From Novosphingobium ginsenosidimutans (GTDB lineage: Bacteria > Pseudomonadota > Alphaproteobacteria > Sphingomonadales > Sphingomonadaceae), in contig NZ_CP042345.1 of NCBI RefSeq assembly GCF_007954425.1, positions 620,001 through 684,000 on the forward strand: DNA of 64,000 nucleotides, written 5' to 3'. The number at the start of each line of letters is the position of its first letter. Within the stretch, counting starts at the first letter, position 1. The notes beneath the pieces were generated by a model. It was not told the origin of the DNA, made no database searches, and saw nothing but the letters and a program-made list of their open reading frames with translations. This document shows positions 57,100-64,000 of this stretch, in pieces. The position numbers were made by a program, and so were the translations under genes.

Positions 57100-58155
57100 A
57101 TGCAAAACCGCAGTCGCACAACATTCTTCGGAGCCATCGCGCTGGTCGCATCGATCGCGGCCGTCCAAGCCAGTGCTGCGCGTGAGCGCAAGCCGATCGA
57201 CCCCGCTTACAAGATGCCGCCGCTGGCCCCCGCGGTGATTGACGACAACCTGGACATCGGCGGCGAGGAGATTGCCGCGCGCAAGCTGCGCTCGCGCCTG
57301 ACGGTGGAGGTCGGAGTTAACGGCACTGGACCTTACCGCTTCGTGGTCGATAGCGGGGCAGATAGTTCGGTGATCGGCTCACGCCTTGCGTCCGCGCTGC
57401 GCCTGCCGCCAGGCCGACCTGCGCTGCTCAACGGCATTACCGAGAGCCGCCGGGTCGAGCGGGTGCTGGTTGATGCACTGCAATTGGGGCCTTCGGCGTT
57501 CAGAGATCTCGAACTACCGAGGCTTGATGAGCGTGACATCGGCGCGACGGGCATGATCGGGCTCGATGCGCTGGTCGAGCAGCGGCTGATGCTTGATTTC
57601 GAGAAACGCAAGATCAGCGTCGACGATGCCAAGAAGCCGGCTCCGCGGATGGATGGCGAGATTGTCGTCACAGCGCGGTTGAAGCGCGGACAGTTGATTC
57701 TAACCCAAGTCAGCGCCAACCGCCTGCCGCTTGATGCCGTGGTTGATACCGGCTCCGAGATCACGATCGGCAACATGGCGCTGCGCAACCAGATCGTCCG
57801 GCGGCATCAGGCTGTGCTCGAACCGATCGAGGTGATCGGGGTGACTGGCAAGGCGATCAAGCTGGAAATGGCGACAGTGCGGGAGCTGCGCGTTGGCGGC
57901 GTGATCATGAACAACGTGCCAGTCGCCTTCGCCGACGTGCCGCCGTTCGAAGTCTTCGGGCTGGAGGCGAAGCCCGCGCTGCTGCTGGGTACCGACCTGA
58001 TGGAAAACTTCCGCAAGATCAGCTTGGACTTCAAGGCCCGAAAAGTCCGCTTTCAGCTGCGCAGCTGCGCGGCGCAGGGCATCATGATCAACACACAGCG
58101 CGGCAACAGCCGGATCGGCGCGGAAAAAGGCAATGCGGCGGTCTGCAGCCGCTAG
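57100..58155 (+). CDS. Periplasmic protein with two retropepsin-like domains
   Basis: 351 residues with a signal peptide ending around QASAA. Two aspartic-protease-like segments are visible: FVVDSGADSSVIG (about residue 86) and AVVDTGSEITIG (about 216), each with an Asp-Ser/Thr-Gly triad. In a retropepsin fold two such triads make one active site, so the pair may act together. Targets unknown. Follows the CPBP gene by 95 bases on the same strand. Confidence 0.8.
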   Translation: MQNRSRTTFFGAIALVASIAAVQASAARERKPIDPAYKMPPLAPAVIDDNLDIGGEEIAARKLRSRLTVEVGVNGTGPYRFVVDSGADSSVIGSRLASALRLPPGRPALLNGITESRRVERVLVDALQLGPSAFRDLELPRLDERDIGATGMIGLDALVEQRLMLDFEKRKISVDDAKKPAPRMDGEIVVTARLKRGQLILTQVSANRLPLDAVVDTGSEITIGNMALRNQIVRRHQAVLEPIEVIGVTGKAIKLEMATVRELRVGGVIMNNVPVAFADVPPFEVFGLEAKPALLLGTDLMENFRKISLDFKARKVRFQLRSCAAQGIMINTQRGNSRIGAEKGNAAVCSR

Positions 58156-58176
58156 GCAGCGGCAGACGAAGGCGAC

Positions 58177-58713
58177 TTACTTCACCAGTTCGACGTGCTC
58201 GAAGTCAAGTTCGACCGGGGTGGCGCGGCCGAAGATCGAGACCGAGACCTTGACGCGGTTCTTGTCGAAATCGAGTTCTTCCACCACGCCGGTGAACGAG
58301 TTGAACGGGCCGTCGAGCACCTTGACCGAATCGCCGATTTCGTAATCGACGCTGATGTGCTTCTTGGGTTCAGCCGCGGCGGCGTCGCGGGCGCCGAAGT
58401 ACCGGGCGGCTTCACGATCCGAGATCGGCTGCGGCTTGTTGTTGTTGCCGAGGAAGCCGGTAACCTTGGCGGTGTTCTTGACCAAGTGGTAGACATCGTC
58501 GTTCATCGCCAGCTTGGCGAGGACGTAGCCTGGCATGGTCTTGCGTTCGACCTGAACCTTCTTGCCACGCTTTACTTCGGTGACGGTTTCGGACGGCACT
58601 TCGACCGCCTCGACCAGCGCGGCCAGGCCCAGGCGCTCTGCCTCGGCCAAGATCGATTCGCGCACCTTGTTCTCGAAGCCCGAGTAGGCGTGGATGATGT
58701 ACCAGCGAGCCAT
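58177..58713 (-). CDS. nusG: Transcription termination/antitermination protein NusG
   Basis: 178 residues. NGN domain starting MARWYIIHAYSGFENKV, with MPGYVLAKL; the KOW domain (about 125-178) has GDSVKVLDGPFNSFTGVVEELD. NusG binds RNA polymerase and Rho. Start at 58713; upstream frame is not needed. It follows secE by 32 bases. Confidence 0.97.
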   Translation of the reverse strand: MARWYIIHAYSGFENKVRESILAEAERLGLAALVEAVEVPSETVTEVKRGKKVQVERKTMPGYVLAKLAMNDDVYHLVKNTAKVTGFLGNNNKPQPISDREAARYFGARDAAAAEPKKHISVDYEIGDSVKVLDGPFNSFTGVVEELDFDKNRVKVSVSIFGRATPVELDFEHVELVK

Positions 58714-58745
58714 TGTGAATTTCCGTATCTGGTGAGTGCGACAGG

Positions 58746-58940
58746 TCAGGCGAGCGAGAGCAGCCAGCTGACGATTGCGCCGAAGACCGTGTCCACGCTG
58801 AGGAAGAACAGCGCCAGGATAAGCATCATGATTCCCACGAAAATCGCGGTGGTCGTGGTTTCCTGCCGGGTCGGCCACACGACCTTGCGTGCTTCCGCCT
58901 GAACCTGGCGCATGAATTCGCCGGGATTGATCTTGGCCAT
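58746..58940 (-). CDS. secE: Preprotein translocase subunit SecE
   Basis: 64 residues: a short amphipathic stretch FMRQVQAEARKVVWPTRQETT (with the WPTRQET signature) and one C-terminal membrane helix. It is the smaller type of SecE. GGAAGCC precedes the ATG. nusG follows. Confidence 0.95.
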   Translation of the reverse strand: MAKINPGEFMRQVQAEARKVVWPTRQETTTTAIFVGIMMLILALFFLSVDTVFGAIVSWLLSLA

Positions 58941-58990
58941 GGCTTCCTAGCCTGTCACTTGAGTTTCGTTCCCGCCTTCCGCCAAGGGCT

Positions 58991-59028
58991 CATCGCCGCC
59001 CCGGCCGCAGTGGCCGGGAGGGGCGATG
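58991..59028 (-). other. Hairpin upstream of secE
   Basis: CATCGCC (58991-58997) pairs with GGCGATG (59022-59028), and the inner CCCGGCC (59000-59006) pairs with GGCCGGG (59012-59018). It may be a terminator or RNA-processing element between the membrane-protein gene and secE. No T-run. Confidence 0.5.
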
Positions 59029-59059
59029 TGTACTCCTATGTCGGAAGACACCGCCGCAC

Positions 59060-60562
59060 TTAGCTATCGCCCGGAACTTTTGCAAGCCGCGCCACGAGAG
59101 TGCCGGGCGCACGGTAGACGACGACCGCCCCCGCCGGCAGAGCGTCGGGCTCGCGCGGGCCGACGTACCACAGCCAGTCCATGTCCTTGGCCGGTGCCCA
59201 GTTCGACAGGTCGATCGGCTTGCCCGGCCGCCACAGCATCCGCTGGCTGGGGTCGCGGAAGTTCGGGCCGCCTTGCTTCAGCCGGATCATGTGGATCCCG
59301 GGCACGGCGAAATGCGCGTTGATCAGGACATTGCGGTGCAGCACGGCATAGCCGCCGATGTGCTCCTGCGCATTGTAGCCCCAGACGGCACCGTTGGTGA
59401 CCACCAGGTTCGCTACCCGTGCCCCCTGCGGCAGGTGATCGAGCGCGGCCAGCAAGCGCTCGGTCTCGGCTGAGCCGCGCTCCCAGTTTTCGGTCGTTAC
59501 GCTGATCCGCGCGAGGAACAGCGCCGGGGCGACCCAGAACAGCCATCGCGGCACCTGCCAGCTCAGCGCCAGGCAGCCAACCAGCAAGCCAGAGTAGATC
59601 ATCCGCGCATCGGCAAGATCACCGCCGAAGATATGGCGCGGCATCAGGATCGAGCCGAGCAGCAGGATGACGGCGGCCCAGCCAAGCCGGCCATCGATCC
59701 GCCGCAGCAACAGTGAAAAGAACAGCACCGCGCCGACCAGCATCAGGCTGGCATGATCGAGCCAGACCACGCCATCGCGCATCGCCTGCTTCCAGATCGC
59801 CCATTTGAAGATCCAGACATTGGGACCATAGCTGGGCAGGCTGCCGGGATGATCGCCGCCGACCAGCGCCAGGAACGGCAGGAACAGCGGCCAGGGTGCG
59901 AGGAAAGCGGATATGCCCTTGTGGCGTGACCACTCGTAACCGAAGACCAGGATGCCGAGCATGCCCCAGCCAGAGACATGCATGATCCAGACGGCGATCC
60001 CGACTGGCATGAACAACAAGGGCCGCCAGGCCTTGCCTTCCAGCCGCACCCAGGCGGCGAAGGCGAACAGCGCGGCAGCCTGGGCAAGGCCGAAGTTGAG
60101 GAAGCCCAGGATCAGCCCCGGCGACCAGACAAAGCACAGCGCCAGGAGCGATCCCAGGCCGATCCGTCGGCGCAGGCTCCACTCGGCCGCGAGGATGCCC
60201 AGCGCGGTCAGCAGCGGCACCAGGCCAGAAATGATCCGCCCGGCGGTTTCCAGCCCGAACAAGGCGGCCAGCGGCTGGACCAGCAGGTCCGCGCCAAGGT
60301 TGCCCGACCATTTCCAGTCAAATTCGTAATAGCGCTGCAGGAAGGCGTTATCGGCGCGCTCCAGCATCACGTAATAGCGCGCCAGATGTGCCGGATAGTC
60401 CACCATCTGCGGGTACTTTGCGACCAGCACCGGCAGGCAGGCGATCAGCGCCAGCGCCAGGCCCAGCAGCAACCCCTCGCGGGCAGTCGGCCGCGCGGCC
60501 AGCCAGGCCGCAACGCCAGTGCGGCGAACGGCAGTGGGCGCGAAGGTCAGTTCGGCGGACAT
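59060..60562 (-). CDS. Large multi-spanning membrane protein
   Basis: 500 residues with about ten hydrophobic segments and a C-terminal soluble part of about 110 residues (NWERGSAETERLLAALDHLP onward). A periplasmic YPQMVDYPAHLARYYVM motif near the N-terminus resembles GT-C-type glycosyltransferase loops, but no diagnostic motif is found. It sits between tRNA-Trp and secE. Function unknown. Confidence 0.68.
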   Translation of the reverse strand: MSAELTFAPTAVRRTGVAAWLAARPTAREGLLLGLALALIACLPVLVAKYPQMVDYPAHLARYYVMLERADNAFLQRYYEFDWKWSGNLGADLLVQPLAALFGLETAGRIISGLVPLLTALGILAAEWSLRRRIGLGSLLALCFVWSPGLILGFLNFGLAQAAALFAFAAWVRLEGKAWRPLLFMPVGIAVWIMHVSGWGMLGILVFGYEWSRHKGISAFLAPWPLFLPFLALVGGDHPGSLPSYGPNVWIFKWAIWKQAMRDGVVWLDHASLMLVGAVLFFSLLLRRIDGRLGWAAVILLLGSILMPRHIFGGDLADARMIYSGLLVGCLALSWQVPRWLFWVAPALFLARISVTTENWERGSAETERLLAALDHLPQGARVANLVVTNGAVWGYNAQEHIGGYAVLHRNVLINAHFAVPGIHMIRLKQGGPNFRDPSQRMLWRPGKPIDLSNWAPAKDMDWLWYVGPREPDALPAGAVVVYRAPGTLVARLAKVPGDS

Positions 60563-60598
60563 CGGCTCGTCGCTCGGCTTAATGGGTGGAAGAGACGG

Positions 60599-60674
60599 TG
60601 GCAGGAGTGGCAGGATTCGAACCCGCGGCCCTCGGTTTTGGAGACCGATGCTCTACCAGCTGAGCTACACTCCT
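60599..60674 (-). tRNA. tRNA-Trp (anticodon CCA)
   Basis: The minus strand folds as a cloverleaf: acceptor AGGAGTG/CACTCCT, D-arm GCTC..GAGC, anticodon loop TCTCCAAAA with CCA, T-arm with GGTTCGAATCC. Discriminator G and an encoded CCA end are present. 76 bases including CCA. tRNA-Trp just upstream of secE is a widespread order. Confidence 0.97.
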
Positions 60675-60760
60675 GCAGGCGCGCTGGCCCTTAGGTCAGG
60701 CGAAGCCGGTTGGCAAGGAACTTGTCCCCGCGCGACGCGGTATCTGCTATAATGCGTTTC

Positions 60761-61540
60761 ATGCACGCGCCGGTGCCACTCCAGACCATCGAGCCAGATC
60801 TGCTGATGATGGCTTATCGCAGCGGGATCTTCCCGATGGCCGACGCACGCGACGATCCGGAGATCTTCTGGGTTGAGCCGCGGCGCCGGGCGATTCTGCC
60901 GCTTGATGGCTTTAACTGTTCGCGCTCGCTGGCCCGCACCCTGCGGCGCGGGCGCTTTACCGTTACCTGCAATGCCGATTTCGGCGCAGTGATGCAGGCC
61001 TGCGCGGCGCCGCGCCGCGAATCGGGTGAGACCTGGATCAGCGACCGGATCGAGGCGAGTTACCGCGAACTACACGCGCTCGGCCATGCCCATTCGATCG
61101 AATGCTGGCAGCAAGGGGAACTGGTTGGCGGGCTCTATGGCGTCGGGTTTGACCGGGTGTTCTGCGGCGAATCGATGTTCAGCCGGGTGCCCGATGCTTC
61201 GAAAGTGGCGCTGGCCTGGCTGGTCGCGGCGCTTCGGCGGGGAGGCGCGGAACTACTTGATTGCCAGTTCATGACCGATCACCTCGCCTCGCTAGGTGCG
61301 ATCGAGATCAGCCAGGCCCGCTATCTGGCCCTGCTGCGCTCCGCTCAGAGATCGATCGAGGGCGCAGCCGTCTTGGCCGCTGGCGTTGGCGTCGGCGCGG
61401 CTGAGGGGGAGGCCGATGGCGACGGTGAAGGACTGGCGCTGCCCGCCGCCTTCGGCGCGCTGCTCGGCGATGCTGCGGAAGCGGGGCTGTCTTCCTCGCC
61501 CGGGAATTTCATCGCGCAGTCCTTGACCCAGACATCATAG
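60761..61540 (+). CDS. aat: Leucyl/phenylalanyl-tRNA--protein transferase
   Basis: 259 residues. It adds Leu/Phe to N-terminal Arg/Lys of proteins for N-degron turnover. MMAYRSGIFPMAD, ESMFSRVPDASKVALAWL and LLDCQFMTDHLASLGA are family blocks. The end (FIAQSLTQTS) is typical, but a Gly/Ala-rich stretch of about 45 residues precedes it. ATG at 60761 fits the family; 60752 is also possible. The last 196 bases overlap the DUF2155 gene on the other strand. Confidence 0.92.
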   Translation: MHAPVPLQTIEPDLLMMAYRSGIFPMADARDDPEIFWVEPRRRAILPLDGFNCSRSLARTLRRGRFTVTCNADFGAVMQACAAPRRESGETWISDRIEASYRELHALGHAHSIECWQQGELVGGLYGVGFDRVFCGESMFSRVPDASKVALAWLVAALRRGGAELLDCQFMTDHLASLGAIEISQARYLALLRSAQRSIEGAAVLAAGVGVGAAEGEADGDGEGLALPAAFGALLGDAAEAGLSSSPGNFIAQSLTQTS

Positions 61541-61971
61541 ACCGGGTGCTCAACCACGTTGAGCGAGGGCGCATTCTTGAACAGCCAGCCGGAAAAGACC
61601 TTGCGCCACGCGAGCGCGCTCTCGGTATCTGCCCGCTCCTCGACATAGACCTGAACGAAGGCGCCGGTCTCGGCCGGGCGTTCCCACGGCAAGGTCCGCT
61701 CGCAGGTTGCCAGCCGGACCACCACATTGCCCACCCGGCGCGCTTCGCCCGACTTGAGCACGATATCCTGGGTAATGTTGTTGCGCTTGTTGAGCAGGCC
61801 GAGCGTGGCGACGCGGTCCTTGACCGGGGTGCCATATTCGCTCTCTACAGCGGGAACGCTGGCCTGCGCCGCCACCCCTTCGGGAATGTCAGTCGCCGAA
61901 GCGTCGGGATTGCCGCTGCCGTTGCAGGCCGCCAGCAGCAGGACCAGGCCGGGCGCAAGCAGGCGCCGCAT
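61345..61971 (-). CDS. DUF2155 lipoprotein
   Basis: 208 residues. The lipobox LLLAAC is at about residues 10-15. The DUF2155 domain covers about 58-155, with LNKRNNITQDIVLKSGEARRVGN, LATCERTLPWERPAETGAFVQV and VYDVWVKDC. A Ser/Pro/Ala-rich tail of about 45 residues follows and lies antisense to the aat 3' end. Function unknown, envelope. It starts 2 bases after the preceding stop. Confidence 0.85.
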   Translation of the reverse strand: MRRLLAPGLVLLLAACNGSGNPDASATDIPEGVAAQASVPAVESEYGTPVKDRVATLGLLNKRNNITQDIVLKSGEARRVGNVVVRLATCERTLPWERPAETGAFVQVYVEERADTESALAWRKVFSGWLFKNAPSLNVVEHPVYDVWVKDCAMKFPGEEDSPASAASPSSAPKAAGSASPSPSPSASPSAAPTPTPAAKTAAPSIDL

Positions 61972-61973
61972 GG

Positions 61974-62384
61974 TCAGGCGTCCGGGCTCCACGCCTCATA
62001 GTCCCCAGTCGCCGCAGCGCGCTTGCCGCCGCGTTCCAGCGCGCCTTGCGGACGATAGGCCTGGACCGTGCCAGTGGCATTGGGGGTATAATCGACTTCC
62101 CAGATCCGCGGCGGGGGCAGATGGCTTTCCGGCACCCCGTCATAGGAATGGTGAAGCCAGCCGTGCCATTCGGACGGCACGCGGCTGGCATCGTTGGCAC
62201 CGTTGTAGATCACCCAGCGGCGCTCAGTCCCGGCAAAGGGGCCGTCCTTGCGGACTTTCTTCGAGCGATAGTACCTATTGCCCTGCGCATCGGTGCCGAC
62301 GTGCTCGCCGGTCAGCGCAGAATTGAACAGCGTCCCGATCGTCGCGCCGTCCCACCAGGTGAAGATCTTGCCAAGGATTCCCAT
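61974..62384 (-). CDS. NADH:ubiquinone oxidoreductase accessory subunit, NDUFA12 family
   Basis: 136 residues. FFTWWDGATIGTLF-like start (here KIFTWWDGATIGTLF), GTDAQGNRYYRS, RRWVIYNG and SEWHGWLHH are the NDUFA12/B17.2 signatures. Alphaproteobacteria share this extra complex I subunit with mitochondria. The nuo operon is not in the window. Confidence 0.93.
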   Translation of the reverse strand: MGILGKIFTWWDGATIGTLFNSALTGEHVGTDAQGNRYYRSKKVRKDGPFAGTERRWVIYNGANDASRVPSEWHGWLHHSYDGVPESHLPPPRIWEVDYTPNATGTVQAYRPQGALERGGKRAAATGDYEAWSPDA

Positions 62385-62422
62385 GGGCGCGCGTTAGCCT
62401 TGGAAGCCGGGCCGGGCAAGCA

Positions 62423-62896
62423 CTACCATGCGACCTTGTCCCCCGGCGCGATGCCGAGTTCAGCGGCCCGGCCGCCGGGGATCTCAAGCACCGCCTTAAC
62501 CGCGCCGATCGAGAGCAGCGGGGTCTCGTCATAGGGCACGGCTTTGGCCGCGATGTTGCTGATCCGCCCGTCCGGCGCGATGAAGATCAGGTCAAGCGAG
62601 ATCACCGTGTTGCGCATCCAGAACGAAGCCCCGCGTGGCGGGCTCATCGGAAAGATCATGCCTTCGTCCGGCCCCAGCTTGGTCCGGAACATCAGCCCCC
62701 TGGCCTGCTCCATGGCGGAGCGGGCGACCTCGACCTTGAAGCTATGCGTGCCGCTGGCGCTGGTCACGGTCAGCGGGATCACCTCCAGCCCGGATTCAGG
62801 ATGGACTACCTTGGCCGCCGCAGAGGCCGCGCCGCCCGCCCCGGGCGAACAGGCGACCAAGGTGGCGGCCAGCAGGGCGAACAACAGGTGACGCAT
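62423..62896 (-). CDS. DUF192 lipoprotein
   Basis: 157 residues from ATG at 62896. The lipobox LVAC lies near residue 15. The DUF192 domain has RGLMFRTKLGPDEGMIFP, FWMRNTVISLDLIFI and an EIPGGRAAELGI end. Function unknown, envelope. The ATG shares a base with the recX stop (TGATG); a TTG one codon earlier is possible. Confidence 0.87.
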   Translation of the reverse strand: MRHLLFALLAATLVACSPGAGGAASAAAKVVHPESGLEVIPLTVTSASGTHSFKVEVARSAMEQARGLMFRTKLGPDEGMIFPMSPPRGASFWMRNTVISLDLIFIAPDGRISNIAAKAVPYDETPLLSIGAVKAVLEIPGGRAAELGIAPGDKVAW

Positions 62897-63465
62897 CAAT
62901 CTACCTCCTCGGCCCAGACTTCCAGCCCGGCCACGGTGTCAGCTTCCACCACCTGCCGGGCGATGTCCAGTCGGTGCCCGGCGCGCAGCAGTATCGCGAT
63001 CTGTTTTTCGCGGGCCTGGCGATCGGCCGGTGGGGGTCCGAACGGGCCCAAGCGCCGCTTGCGGGCCAGGGCCAGGGCGGCCTGGCGGGCTTCAGACGCA
63101 GTGCCGCGCACCTCTTCGCGCAGGTCCGCGCCGATTCCGGCGGCACCGAGCGACTGATCGACCCGCCGCTCGCCATAGCCGCGGCGGCGCAGGCTGCCCG
63201 CCTTCGAGTGGGCATAGGCGGCATCGTCGACATAGCCAGCCTCAACGCAGCGTTCGACCAGCGCGGACACTGGCGGCTCGCCTTCCCCCTCCCACCCGCG
63301 CTCGCGCAGCTTGCGGCGCAGATAGGCTTCCAACTTCGCCGCCGAGGTCGCAAACCGCGCCAGATAGGCCAGCGCCAGCTCGTTCAGCCGCGCCTTGTCG
63401 AGCGGCTTGGGCGGGCGGCGTTCGCGCGGCCTGCGGGCCGATCGTGAGGCGGATGGGGGCACCAT
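62896..63465 (-). CDS. recX: Regulatory protein RecX
   Basis: 189 residues, helical with three-helix repeats: ALAYLARFATSAAKLEAYLRRKL, then YVDDAAYAHSKAGSLRRRGYGERRVDQSL. RecX limits RecA filament growth. The start at 63465. No recA nearby. Translation couples to the DUF192 gene. Confidence 0.87.
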   Translation of the reverse strand: MVPPSASRSARRPRERRPPKPLDKARLNELALAYLARFATSAAKLEAYLRRKLRERGWEGEGEPPVSALVERCVEAGYVDDAAYAHSKAGSLRRRGYGERRVDQSLGAAGIGADLREEVRGTASEARQAALALARKRRLGPFGPPPADRQAREKQIAILLRAGHRLDIARQVVEADTVAGLEVWAEEVD

Positions 63466-63597
63466 TGCCCTAATCGTGCCACACTGTCGGGCGATTGGGG
63501 AAGGGTGCGGGTGGGCTATCAGGGAACCACCCAGACAATTGGGGACGCGTGTGACGCCGAAAAACGGCGCATCCGACTGGAAAGACGGGTTATTTTA

Positions 63598-64000
63598 ATG
63601 ACTGATGCCGCCACTCTGGCGAGTGCCGCGACGGCCGAAGGCCTTGTGCCGACGCCCAATTACGACGCGCACCCGCGCCGCTATTCGGACTTTGCCACCT
63701 TTGGTGATGCGATCGACTATGCGGCGCAAGGACAGCGCGGCATGAACTTTCACGATCCGCGCGGCACCCTGATCCGGGTCTATCCCTTCAGCGAACTGCG
63801 CCGCGATGCCATCGACATGGCCTATCGCCTGATCGCGCTGGGCATTGGCAAGGGTGACCGCGTGGCGCTGGTCGCCGAAACCGGCCCTGACTTTGCTGCC
63901 TTGTTCTGCGGCGCGGTCTATGCCGGCGCCTGGCCAGTGCCGCTGCCGCTGCCGACCAGCTTTGGCGGCAAGGAAGGCTATATCGACCAGCTGGCGGTCC
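63598..64000 (+). CDS. Fatty acyl-AMP ligase/AMP-binding enzyme, partial (C-terminus beyond the right edge)
   Basis: From ATG at 63598 the frame is open to the window end (134 residues). The N-terminus (NYDAHPRRYSDFATFGDAIDYAAQG, LIALGIGKGDRVALVAETGPDFAALFCGAVYAGAWPVPLPLP) is typical of fatty acyl-AMP ligase/ANL enzymes before the A3 motif. In sphingomonads such genes sit near sphingolipid synthesis genes; that is inference, as none is visible here. It is divergent from recX with 132 bases between. Confidence 0.85.
   Translation, partial: MTDAATLASAATAEGLVPTPNYDAHPRRYSDFATFGDAIDYAAQGQRGMNFHDPRGTLIRVYPFSELRRDAIDMAYRLIALGIGKGDRVALVAETGPDFAALFCGAVYAGAWPVPLPLPTSFGGKEGYIDQLAV

Overview
The window is about 64 kb of GC-rich DNA with tightly packed chromosomal genes. 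It looks like an alphaproteobacterium of the order Sphingomonadales (Novosphingobium/Erythrobacter/Sphingomonas type). Reasons: an NDUFA12-type accessory complex I subunit, a Tim44-like protein next to secB, ubiG, two TonB-dependent receptors, a TetR gene divergent from a receptor, a fatty acyl-AMP ligase next to recX, and inverted repeats of the kind often seen in sphingomonad genomes. The genus is inferred. I found no phage, transposase, plasmid or CRISPR signal.

Layout. 1-4160: a TonB-dependent receptor cut by the left edge (bases 1-1589, minus strand), an aroQ-like gene, a MaoC hydratase, purU, and a divergent gamma-glutamylcyclotransferase-like gene. 4283-10399: rpmI-rplT with a strong terminator, two tandem AraC-type paralogues, then pheS-pheT. 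10430-13980: a GNAT enzyme, aroC, and a translationally coupled run of monooxygenase-fold protein, Spx/ArsC-like protein, PnuC and a NadR-type kinase. 14062-18696: a small lipoprotein, a tiny membrane protein behind a long hairpin, mlaA, ubiG, lysC and a TonB-like protein. 18993-24321: katG, a DUF2306 protein, a membrane-bound LytTR regulator, a nitronate monooxygenase-like enzyme and a VOC protein. 24342-26375: glnK-amtB with a clear sigma-54 promoter and a strong terminator. 26463-32596: an EEP-family enzyme, a flavin-type oxidoreductase, prfC, and a TetR/TonB-receptor pair around a palindrome. 32669-42772: smr-mltA, a Tim44-like protein, secB, murJ, trpS, a DUF4136 lipoprotein, dut-coaBC and three small unknowns. 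42821-48809: rimO, then a TetR-controlled cassette of a cytochrome c lipoprotein, a Tat-type lactone-oxidase-like flavoenzyme and a Tat-type PLP enzyme, then pitA. 48833-54812: DUF47, CorA, a Baeyer-Villiger-type monooxygenase, a CinA-like protein, a chorismate-lyase-like lipoprotein, a double PilZ protein and a cupin. 54911-60674: rplA-rplK and nusG-secE, separated by a CPBP protease and a double retropepsin-like protein on the other strand, then a membrane protein and tRNA-Trp. 60761-64000: aat, a DUF2155 lipoprotein, the NDUFA12-type gene, DUF192, recX and the start of a fatty acyl-AMP ligase.

Most of the window is housekeeping. The best candidate for an undescribed system is the cassette at 44200-47814. 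A TetR gene faces three genes joined by ATGA start/stop overlaps. They encode a c5-like cytochrome lipoprotein, a lactone-oxidase-type flavoprotein and a D-threonine-aldolase/alanine-racemase-like PLP enzyme. Both enzymes carry twin-arginine-like leaders, so a TetR-controlled periplasmic oxidation module delivering electrons to the cytochrome is a reasonable inference. Second is a roughly 51-nt near-perfect hairpin that buries the ribosome binding site of a 66-residue membrane protein (14381-14436).
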